Source: Spirochaeta sp. UBA2779
Lineage (GTDB): Bacteria > Spirochaetota > Spirochaetia > DSM-2461
Assembly (NCBI GenBank): GCA_002352375.1
Contig: DEIH01000219.1
Span: 1-11,449, forward strand
DNA length: 11,449 nt
Direction: 5' to 3'
The notes under the pieces are model-generated. The model did no database searches, was not told where the DNA came from, and saw only the letters and a program-made list of their open reading frames with translations. Positions 5,691 through 11,449 of this stretch are shown here, piece after piece (position 1 is the first letter of the stretch; each line of letters opens with the position of its first letter). The translations under genes and the position numbers were made by a program.

Positions 5691-7561
5691 TCCAACACCT
5701 CCTGAATGATGAACAGAACCGTTGAATCGGGGATGTCCACTTCTTTGACTTTCAGAATAACACGTCCGCCGAGGTTTACGTCTTTTTTCAGCGCCACCCG
5801 GGTTTCCATGGCAATCTCTGGGATCAGGAAAAAACCCTGACGTTCACGGCGATCCACAAGAACGGCCTCGCCGCACCAGCCCGGACGGGCCTTAAGCCAC
5901 TGCAGTTTCCAGAACATGTTGGAACGGCGCTCAGCCTGAATCAGGGAGCCCACCCGGGACTCGAAGGCTGCAAGACCAACCAGGACGGACTCTTCATCCT
6001 GAGTCTCTTTGCCCAGAATCGTATTGCGGATCTGACGGGAAGTGATGAGGTCGGGATAACGGCGCAGTGGACTGGTAACCCGGGTGTAGGCCTCCAGACC
6101 CAAACCCGTATGGGGGGAACACTCCAGAGTGGTACGGCTGCGCTTCATGCCCTTACGAAGGTTGAACTGGGCCACATAATCTTCTTTGGCAGGTTCATCG
6201 ATTTCCTCTCTCACTTCATTGCTGCCCGAACTCTCCTGAACGGCAAAGGGGATGGAAAGCCCCCTTTCTTTACACCAGAGAGCGGCCTGAGAACCGGCCA
6301 TCAGCATGGACTCGGTAACCATTTCCCGGCTCGCCAGATCGGGGAGGGGTGTAATCTGTACTTCAGCTCCATTATCCGCAGGATTCACCCGAAGTTTCAC
6401 TTCCGGAAGACTGATGGAAACCGACCCGGCTTCTTTCCTGCGCTTCCTGGAGGCATCGGTGATTTTTTTCATGGTGGCAAAGGGTGCTTCGCCCATGCGT
6501 TTATCGGCTTCTCCATAGCTCAGCCGGGTTACCTTTACCGTTGTAAGATGGATGGAGAATGAATTTATTTCGTAATCCGGGGAGCTGGAAAACTCAAAGG
6601 CGTAGGAGAGTGCGGGGGATGTTTCATGGATACCCAGCCCCAGTTTCGCCGCAGCTTCAGGAGGGAGCATGGGAACCGTTATTTCAGGAAGGTAGAGGCT
6701 GCTGCCCCGTTCCATGGCGGCATCATCCGCCGGAGAACCGGCAGAAATCAGACCTGAGACATCAGCCACATGAACCCAGAATTTTGCTCCATCCCAGGCG
6801 ACGGCATCATCGGGGTCCTGATTGCCCTCATCGTCGATGGCAAAAGCTTCGATTTCGGTAAGATCCAGTCTCTCCTCTCCGTTTTCAAAATTCCCCAGAG
6901 TAAACTCGGGAATATCCAGAGGTACTTCCAGGCGCAGGGGGTGAGGGTTCCACACAGGCTCTTTAACCCCTTTGGCAATCATCACCCGATGGGCGTTTTC
7001 AGGACTTTGTGTTTTACCGAGAGCTTTGAGGATGCGGGAGCCTTTACTGCGGCCCAGGGCGTACATTTCCAAATCTCTTAAGAAGAGTTCATCAGCTTCT
7101 CTATCAATTTTTCCCTGCTTGAAACGTTCCAGGAAATCTTCCCAGCGCCCTTCGGCATCGGCTTTTTCCTTATCAGCCTTAATCCTGGCCTCCACCGAAT
7201 CCTCATCAGCCACCTCAATAGCTTCAGGAGTCCCCTTGAACCAGGGAGAACGATTTAAGAGTTTGAACGCAAGCCATGAAGTGGCGGGGGTATGTTCACC
7301 GTAAACAAGCTCAGCCAGTTCCTGCAGGGACGGACTCTCCCCCTGAAGCAGCTCCCAGGCTTCTTCCGGTACACCTTCGGTAGCACCCTCTTCCAGATCA
7401 GGAAATCCGGGTGCCGGCCCGGGGTGCAGAAGAAAAATATCTTTATCCCGGACACTTTTTGTTTTACCACCGGGAAGCAGGATATCGATTTTATCCCCGA
7501 CAGATTGAACCAGTGCAGGGGTCTGTTTGTAGAGAACCAGGCTATTCTTGGTGGGCTTCAT
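5687..7561 (-). CDS. RNB-domain 3'-5' exoribonuclease (RNase II family)
   Basis: A 624-residue nuclease that degrades single-stranded RNA from the 3' end in the cytoplasm. The RNB active site is AIDDEGNQDPDDAV (241-254): D243, D249, D251 and D252 have the same spacing as the four catalytic Asp of E. coli RNase II. HVADVS (264-269) and TSPLRRYPDL (496-505) are further RNB signatures. The N-terminal 230 residues do not look like two cold-shock domains. A small beta-barrel-like stretch (7-45) is followed by a likely winged-helix region (about 65-125), a layout reported for the Deinococcus RNase II-type enzyme. A short S1-like tail ends the protein. ATG 7561 lies inside the end of the Hpt gene (20-base overlap) with GGGAG just upstream. 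Overlaps the next gene by 4 bases. Confidence 0.88.
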   Translation of the reverse strand: MKPTKNSLVLYKQTPALVQSVGDKIDILLPGGKTKSVRDKDIFLLHPGPAPGFPDLEEGATEGVPEEAWELLQGESPSLQELAELVYGEHTPATSWLAFKLLNRSPWFKGTPEAIEVADEDSVEARIKADKEKADAEGRWEDFLERFKQGKIDREADELFLRDLEMYALGRSKGSRILKALGKTQSPENAHRVMIAKGVKEPVWNPHPLRLEVPLDIPEFTLGNFENGEERLDLTEIEAFAIDDEGNQDPDDAVAWDGAKFWVHVADVSGLISAGSPADDAAMERGSSLYLPEITVPMLPPEAAAKLGLGIHETSPALSYAFEFSSSPDYEINSFSIHLTTVKVTRLSYGEADKRMGEAPFATMKKITDASRKRRKEAGSVSISLPEVKLRVNPADNGAEVQITPLPDLASREMVTESMLMAGSQAALWCKERGLSIPFAVQESSGSNEVREEIDEPAKEDYVAQFNLRKGMKRSRTTLECSPHTGLGLEAYTRVTSPLRRYPDLITSRQIRNTILGKETQDEESVLVGLAAFESRVGSLIQAERRSNMFWKLQWLKARPGWCGEAVLVDRRERQGFFLIPEIAMETRVALKKDVNLGGRVILKVKEVDIPDSTVLFIIQEVLD

Positions 7562-7985
7562 TTTTCTCCCGTATCGAGTTCCACATTACCCTGAAACGTT
7601 CGAAGGCTTTTTTCAGCTCTTCCAGACCTTTTCTCAACGAATCATCCCCGGGGAAAATACCTTCAGACTCTGTATTCCCGGCCAATCCGTCTTTAACCGG
7701 TTGTTCCAACCTCAGGGCATGATGCGTCAGATCGTCAGCCATCAGATTGAGAGCTCCCCCCTTAATAGAGTGAACCTCCCGGTGAAAACACTTCATATCC
7801 TGAGAGTCCAGAGCTTCTTCAGCTTCCCAAAGGCGCCGGATAGTTTCCTGTACAAACATATCCAGGAGTTCTGCCGTCAGTTCCCTCTTTCCTCCGAGGT
7901 TATCATTTAGCTCATTATACCTGAGGATAGGTGAATCCGTCATTCCGGTAATTATCTTCTTTTCTTCAACTTTATTCTGATTCAT
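7542..7985 (-). CDS. Hpt-domain histidine phosphotransfer protein
   Basis: A 147-residue, mostly helical cytoplasmic protein. The motif VHSIKGGALNL (71-81) gives the phosphoryl-accepting H72 and the conserved K75-G76 of the Hpt fold, which shuttles phosphoryl groups between response-regulator receivers and kinases. The start of the domain (ILRYNELNDNLGG, 20-32) and the helix LLDMFVQET (40-48) are also typical. No kinase or response regulator lies in the window, so the partners are unknown. ATG 7985 has GAGG a few bases upstream; ATG 7943 (M15) is an alternative. The 3' end overlaps the RNB gene by 20 bases, so both are likely on one mRNA. The gap to hexokinase is 92 bases and shows no convincing promoter or terminator. 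Confidence 0.85.
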   Translation of the reverse strand: MNQNKVEEKKIITGMTDSPILRYNELNDNLGGKRELTAELLDMFVQETIRRLWEAEEALDSQDMKCFHREVHSIKGGALNLMADDLTHHALRLEQPVKDGLAGNTESEGIFPGDDSLRKGLEELKKAFERFRVMWNSIREKNEAHQE

Positions 7986-8077
7986 AAGGCCTCAATTCAA
8001 TGATAAGAAACCTCAGGGGCACTTCGCCACAAAAGGAGGGAAAAATATGAGAAAGATTGAGAAACCACCGATTGTTG

Positions 8078-9394
8078 TCAGTTTGTCAGAGCCGCCACTG
8101 CCGCACCGATCAGTGGAGCATCATCCACCTGTACGGTTTCGTAGTATTTATCCCGGGTACTGAGAAATGGCCGCAGATACGATTCCACCCGATGCTGAAA
8201 ACGGTAATACCTGTAGTAGGTGGTTCCATCAATAGTAATACACGTGGGAGAAAGGGGGCCGCTCCCGCCCTGCCCTTTAAGAACAGCTGCGGCCAGGTTC
8301 ACCGCAGTGAGTTTTGCCGCCCGTTCCAGCAGGGCATCAATGAGAAACCAGAGCCGGCGGGCATCAGAATCACTTCCAGAAGACTTCACAGCAGCCACAA
8401 GGGCATTGCCTGATCCGGAAGGATTGTGGGTGTAATTATCAGCATCCTTTGTGGATATCTCGCCAAGAGTCTTGATTGCGGCAAACCCCTTTTTACTGAA
8501 TAAACCCGATTCCCCGGCAAGAAGTACACTTTGGGTTACCAGAGGACCGAAATAACGTCCTGAAATCATTTTCTCAAATTGATGAAAATCCGGACGTTCT
8601 GTCATGCTGCAGAGCATTTCGTCGGCCTTTCCCCGGAACCGGCCGGTATAACTGCCCGATTCACAGTTGATTACCTGTCCCCGGTTTGCATCCAGCCCCT
8701 GAATCTTCCCGATAGAGGCGTTGGACTCCACATAGCAGGTATTTGTTCCAGTCCCCAGAATAAGGCCGATAAATCCACCCCAGTCCCGGCCGGCCTGAGA
8801 AGCTTTACCGGTAAGGACCGTGGCCACCGTATCGTTGAGAATCACCACTTCCGGAGGGTTGGACACCCCCCGCTCTGAAAGAGCCTCCCTCAGATCTGAT
8901 CCGATTTTACGTCCCACAACCCCCGGAGCCAGAACTTCTTTGGTCCAATGCATGAGCCGCCCATCTTTATCCGGGAATATTTCCGTGGGATAGGAAAAAC
9001 AAAAACCGATTTTATCACCCCGGTCAGCCAGGGGCTCCACCAGAGCGGCCAGGGAATCAAAAAACTCCTCCCGGCTTACCTCCCTCCTTTGAGTTCCCGG
9101 CATGGGCTGTTTGCTAAAATCTTCAATAACAGACTTATCTTCAGAGTTGAATGAGACAAGAGCGGCACGAAGGTTTGTTCCCCCTGCGTCCAGAACAACA
9201 ACTTTTTTATCCTGCTGAACCTGTGTGTCAACTTCAATAAAAGTGGGAATCATTTCCATGGAAGCCGTTTCTCCATTCAACCCCCGCCTCATATCATCCA
9301 CCATATCATCCACAGTGGATGTCATATCAATCCTTTCGTGGTGCATATCTGTCTGAATCAGGAACTGTTCGGTTTTCTTCTTATCTGGGTTCAT
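8078..9394 (-). CDS. Hexokinase (eukaryote-type, ATP:hexose 6-phosphotransferase)
   Basis: A 438-residue cytoplasmic enzyme that phosphorylates glucose and other hexoses with ATP at the entry to glycolysis. It has the ASKHA-fold signatures of the hexokinase family rather than ROK glucokinases: phosphate-1 DAGGTNLRAAL (69-79), the sugar-site segment GFCFSYPTE (130-138), LNDTVATVLTG (186-196) with the catalytic Asp at 188, phosphate-2 GTGTN (214-218), and an E in NCESGS (243-248) that matches the glucose-binding Glu. Family-typical length. I chose ATG 9394 over ATG 9427, because the longer form adds an unlikely hydrophobic stub (MLPILFGILLG). Neither start has a strong ribosome site. It is divergent from rlmH, with about 70 bases between, and may head the downstream Hpt-RNB unit. 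Confidence 0.92.
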   Translation of the reverse strand: MNPDKKKTEQFLIQTDMHHERIDMTSTVDDMVDDMRRGLNGETASMEMIPTFIEVDTQVQQDKKVVVLDAGGTNLRAALVSFNSEDKSVIEDFSKQPMPGTQRREVSREEFFDSLAALVEPLADRGDKIGFCFSYPTEIFPDKDGRLMHWTKEVLAPGVVGRKIGSDLREALSERGVSNPPEVVILNDTVATVLTGKASQAGRDWGGFIGLILGTGTNTCYVESNASIGKIQGLDANRGQVINCESGSYTGRFRGKADEMLCSMTERPDFHQFEKMISGRYFGPLVTQSVLLAGESGLFSKKGFAAIKTLGEISTKDADNYTHNPSGSGNALVAAVKSSGSDSDARRLWFLIDALLERAAKLTAVNLAAAVLKGQGGSGPLSPTCITIDGTTYYRYYRFQHRVESYLRPFLSTRDKYYETVQVDDAPLIGAAVAALTN

Positions 9395-9449
9395 ACCTAA
9401 GAGTATGCCAAAGAGGATGGGGAGCATGCAAGATGAAACTTTTCAGGTA

Positions 9450-9455
9450 TATAAT
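9450..9455 (+). promoter_or_regulatory. -10 element of rlmH; candidate leaderless promoter
   Basis: A consensus TATAAT. The calculated transcription start is 9462, two bases before ATG 9464. No Shine-Dalgarno sequence lies before the ATG. The -35 region is poor, so the element rests on the -10. Confidence 0.45.
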
Positions 9456-9463
9456 GTGAATAG

Positions 9464-9943
9464 ATGAGAATCACCATAATCGCCGCCGGGAAAATCCGGG
9501 ACAAGTGGATAAATGAAGGTATTGCCGAATATTCCAAAAGACTCAAACGTTTCGGGAAACTTGAAATTATTGAGATAGCCGATGAAAAGGTTCCTGAAAA
9601 ATACTCCGGAAAGGAAATTCTCCAGGCGGTAGGCAGAGAAGGAAAGAAAATGCTCGCCCGGTGGCCCTCTGATGCCTGGGGAATTGCCATGGACCTCAGA
9701 GGAGATACCCCGGGATCTGAAGGATTAGCCGATTTACTCTCCCGGCGGGCTGTAGCCGGAACCCACCATGTAATCTTTGCCATCGGCGGATCCAACGGCC
9801 TCTCAGAAGAAGTGCTGGCCAGATGTCGGAAAAAAATATCCTTCGGGCCGAATACCTTTCCCCACCAGCTCTTCCGGCTGATGCTGCTTGAGCAGATATA
9901 CCGGGCCCGGAAGATAATGGCCGGGGAGACTTATCATAAATAA
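9464..9943 (+). CDS. rlmH: RlmH, 23S rRNA pseudouridine-1915 N3-methyltransferase
   Basis: A 159-residue SPOUT-fold methyltransferase that uses SAM to methylate pseudouridine 1915 in helix 69 of 23S rRNA on assembled ribosomes. The start MRITIIAAGKIRDKW and the pattern EYSKRL are family hallmarks. FAIGGSNGLSEEV (104-116) forms the SAM-binding knot region. The end LMLLEQIYRARKIMAGETYHK, with the invariant final YHK, is complete; most family members have P where this has T (GETYHK). Length is normal. It stands alone on this strand, convergent with the DUF4143 ATPase 20 bases downstream. No clear terminator was seen in that gap. Confidence 0.96.
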   Translation: MRITIIAAGKIRDKWINEGIAEYSKRLKRFGKLEIIEIADEKVPEKYSGKEILQAVGREGKKMLARWPSDAWGIAMDLRGDTPGSEGLADLLSRRAVAGTHHVIFAIGGSNGLSEEVLARCRKKISFGPNTFPHQLFRLMLLEQIYRARKIMAGETYHK

Positions 9944-9963
9944 ATAGCCCGATCTATTGTGAT

Positions 9964-11130
9964 TTATATCAACGGTTTTACCACTGACTGATAGATATTA
10001 TTCCAGCTGACAACATTTATATCGTTTCTCAAATAGTTGTCTTTACCACCATAAATCAAGTACAGGGATTCACGTCTATTGGCAGTAAGTGTAGACCAGT
10101 AGTTTAAACCGGAGAAATACTTTTCATTTATCGTCTGACTTGATTTTATTTCAAACGCCAGCTGATTTCGTCCGGATTCTAAAATTAAATCTATCTCCTT
10201 CTTATGATTATCCCTCCAGAAATATATCTCGAATTTCTCACCATAATTGTAACAATTTTTTAGGAACTCATTGACTATGAAAGTTTCAAAAAGATGTCCT
10301 TTGATATGATGATAATCCAGTTCCTCTTTCTTTCTGATACCCAGCAAATTACAGACAAGCCCGGTATCTGTAAAATATATTTTCGGGTTTTTTACCAGTC
10401 TCTTGTTATAATTCTTGTAGTATGGTTTCAATCTATATATCAGAAAACTTGCTTCCAGTACGGAGATCCACTCCTTTATAGTGTTATGAGACACCCCGCA
10501 ATCTTCACTGATAGTTGAACTATTAAGCTCCTGACCTGTCCTTCCCGCCAGAATTTTCATAAATCTCATAAAATCATCTAGTTTTAATATCTGTTTAATC
10601 TGTCTGATGTCTTTCTCAATGTACGTTGAAATATAATTCCTATAAAATATTTCAGGTCTGATTCCCTGGTCATATATTCTGGGATAAGAACCTTTGAAAA
10701 GAATCTCATGAAGATCTGTCTCAACTGATGATAATTCAAAATAGGAAAAAGGAAGCAGTTTTGTAATGCCCACCCTTCCTGCAAGTGACTGACTGATTTG
10801 TTCCATCAGAAGAAAATTATGCGATCCTGTAATAACAATCCGCCCGTTCTTACCGGATTTATCCACATGTGACTGCAAGTATGACATCAAATCCGGAACA
10901 CGCTGAACTTCATCAAAAATGATATTTTCACTGTATCTGCTTAAAAAGCCTCTGGGATCATTTTGAGCAAACTCTCTATGATCGATATCTTCTAGAGAAA
11001 TATATTCATATTCGGGAAAGAGTATCTTGGATAATGTCGTTTTTCCCGACTGTCTGGGTCCCAGAATTGCAATTATCGGGAACTCCGAACTAAGAACTCT
11101 TATTTCTTCTTCTGCCTGGCGATACAACAT
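9964..11130 (-). CDS. AAA_14/DUF4143 P-loop ATPase
   Basis: A 388-residue protein of a very widespread prokaryotic family whose role is not established. The N-terminus has Walker A GPRQSGKT (24-31), Walker B IIFDEVQ (70-76) and a GSHNF sensor segment (102-106). A helix-turn-helix-like stretch (about 205-240) and a C-terminal DUF4143 domain follow. The latter carries W305-R306, E312-x-D314 and E327-x-K329, the spacing of a PD-(D/E)xK nuclease core. I chose ATG 11130, because the family begins about twenty residues before the Walker A; the longer ATG 11157 is in frame. The gene is strikingly AT-rich compared with its neighbours (hand count of G+C: 17 of 60 at 10201-10260 against 36 of 60 at 9661-9720), suggesting recent transfer. 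Confidence 0.9.
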   Translation of the reverse strand: MLYRQAEEEIRVLSSEFPIIAILGPRQSGKTTLSKILFPEYEYISLEDIDHREFAQNDPRGFLSRYSENIIFDEVQRVPDLMSYLQSHVDKSGKNGRIVITGSHNFLLMEQISQSLAGRVGITKLLPFSYFELSSVETDLHEILFKGSYPRIYDQGIRPEIFYRNYISTYIEKDIRQIKQILKLDDFMRFMKILAGRTGQELNSSTISEDCGVSHNTIKEWISVLEASFLIYRLKPYYKNYNKRLVKNPKIYFTDTGLVCNLLGIRKKEELDYHHIKGHLFETFIVNEFLKNCYNYGEKFEIYFWRDNHKKEIDLILESGRNQLAFEIKSSQTINEKYFSGLNYWSTLTANRRESLYLIYGGKDNYLRNDINVVSWNNIYQSVVKPLI

Positions 11131-11136
11131 AAATAC

Positions 11137-11165
11137 AGTTAAGCACTTATTGTACATATTGTCAA
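11137..11165 (-). promoter_or_regulatory. Candidate promoter of the DUF4143 ATPase
   Basis: On the minus strand a perfect -35 TTGACA (11165-11160) is followed after 17 bases by TTAACT (11142-11137; only 3 of 6). Calculated +1 is 11130, the A of the chosen ATG. A TACAAT nearby (11154-11149) is an alternative -10, but it lacks a -35. Confidence 0.35.
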
Positions 11166-11194
11166 TCTGAATGCATATATGTACAGATACTAAT

Positions 11195-11449
11195 TTAAAC
11201 TTTCCCTATCCCGGCCTTAAGGTACTTATCCTTGTTGGTAACATACCGGGCCGAGTTATCAAGGCTCTTGGCGATAACCCCTTCCTTGAGGGGTTTGATC
11301 ACTTTTGCCGGCGAACCGAGTACCAGCATACCGTCGGGAATATCCATACCCCCGGTTACCAGAGCTCCACCGCCGATGAGGCAGTTTTTACCGATTTTTG
11401 CCCCGCTTAAGATGGTAGATCCCATTCCAATGAGACTCCCGTCTCCAAT
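11195..11449 (-). CDS. YrdA/gamma-carbonic-anhydrase-like hexapeptide protein (C-terminal part)
   Basis: The frame is open through the right edge. The 84 residues seen start IGDGSLIGMGSTIL and show repeated hexapeptides ([LIV]-G-x4) of a left-handed beta-helix, followed by the LGSPAKVIKPL turn and a C-terminal helix ending in YVTNKDKYLKAG. The order matches the end of YrdA-type members of the gamma-carbonic anhydrase family: IGMGS, then IGGGALV, then GSPAK and a Y-V-x2-K-D-x-Y-L tail. The metal-binding His residues would lie upstream, outside the window, so activity cannot be judged. The internal ATG at 11425 is not the start. A homotrimer is expected. The true start is off the edge. Confidence 0.88.
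   Translation of the reverse strand: MGDGSLIGMGSTILSGAKIGKNCLIGGGALVTGGMDIPDGMLVLGSPAKVIKPLKEGVIAKSLDNSARYVTNKDKYLKAGIGKV

Noticed and set aside
6110..6562. 150-codon plus-strand frame opposite the RNB nuclease
   Set aside because: Antisense shadow of a clear RNB gene with no ribosome site or domain.
7986..8077. Terminator between hexokinase and the Hpt gene
   Set aside because: Only a three-pair GGC/GCC stem and a mixed pyrimidine tract are present; no stable hairpin with a T run, so read-through is more likely.
9395..9427. Longer hexokinase start at ATG 9427 as a membrane anchor
   Set aside because: The added MLPILFGILLG is too short for a stable anchor, has no ribosome site and is not followed by hexokinase-like sequence; ATG 9394 is simpler.
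9397..9795. 132-codon minus-strand frame opposite rlmH
   Set aside because: Complementary to an unmistakable RlmH; no motifs.
1..11449. CRISPR array, insertion sequence, phage attachment site or riboswitch
   Set aside because: No regularly spaced repeats, transposase motifs, terminal inverted repeats or recognisable aptamer structures were seen on either strand; intergenic spaces are too short for most of these.

Overview
This window is almost completely coding. It reads like a chromosomal stretch of a spirochaete (Spirochaeta/Treponema-like), which is an inference. The main pointer is a eukaryote-type (non-ROK) hexokinase, which is rare in bacteria but well known in spirochaetes. A lipoprotein with a loose, spirochaete-like lipobox, a Phe tRNA without an encoded CCA, and a mid-GC genome fit this but do not prove it. 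The longest stretch without a gene is about 150 bases (1287-1440), between the MFS gene and the HAD gene.

Left part (1-4003): a possible start of a gene running off the left edge, a minus-strand MFS permease, a plus-strand HAD phosphatase-like enzyme, a minus-strand vapBC toxin-antitoxin pair, and a plus-strand exported lipoprotein that looks like a TIM-barrel glycosidase. Middle (4005-4884): a minus-strand TtcA-like PP-loop/Fe-S tRNA-thiolation enzyme, divergent from a tRNA-Phe(GAA) gene that ends in a strong cUUCGg terminator. Right-middle (4899-9394): a minus-strand run of hexokinase, Hpt phosphotransfer protein, RNB exoribonuclease and a secreted zinc-ribbon protein. The last three overlap end to start and are probably one translationally coupled unit. 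Right end: rlmH (plus), a clearly AT-rich AAA/DUF4143 ATPase (minus, probably acquired) and the C-terminal part of a YrdA/gamma-carbonic-anhydrase-like hexapeptide protein (minus).

No single novel defence or mobile system is evident. The most interesting signal is in the gene starts. vapB, rlmH and the DUF4143 ATPase all lack a Shine-Dalgarno sequence, and each has a sigma70-like promoter placed so that transcription would begin at, or two bases before, the ATG (candidate leaderless mRNAs). The HAD gene is a weaker fourth case. Other genes here (the lipoprotein, the RNB nuclease and the TTG-started zinc-ribbon gene) have good Shine-Dalgarno sites, so two initiation modes may coexist. In vapBC the promoter sits inside a 7-bp inverted repeat whose arms cover the -35 and -10, a natural autoregulatory operator. 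All of this comes from reading by eye; no database search was run.
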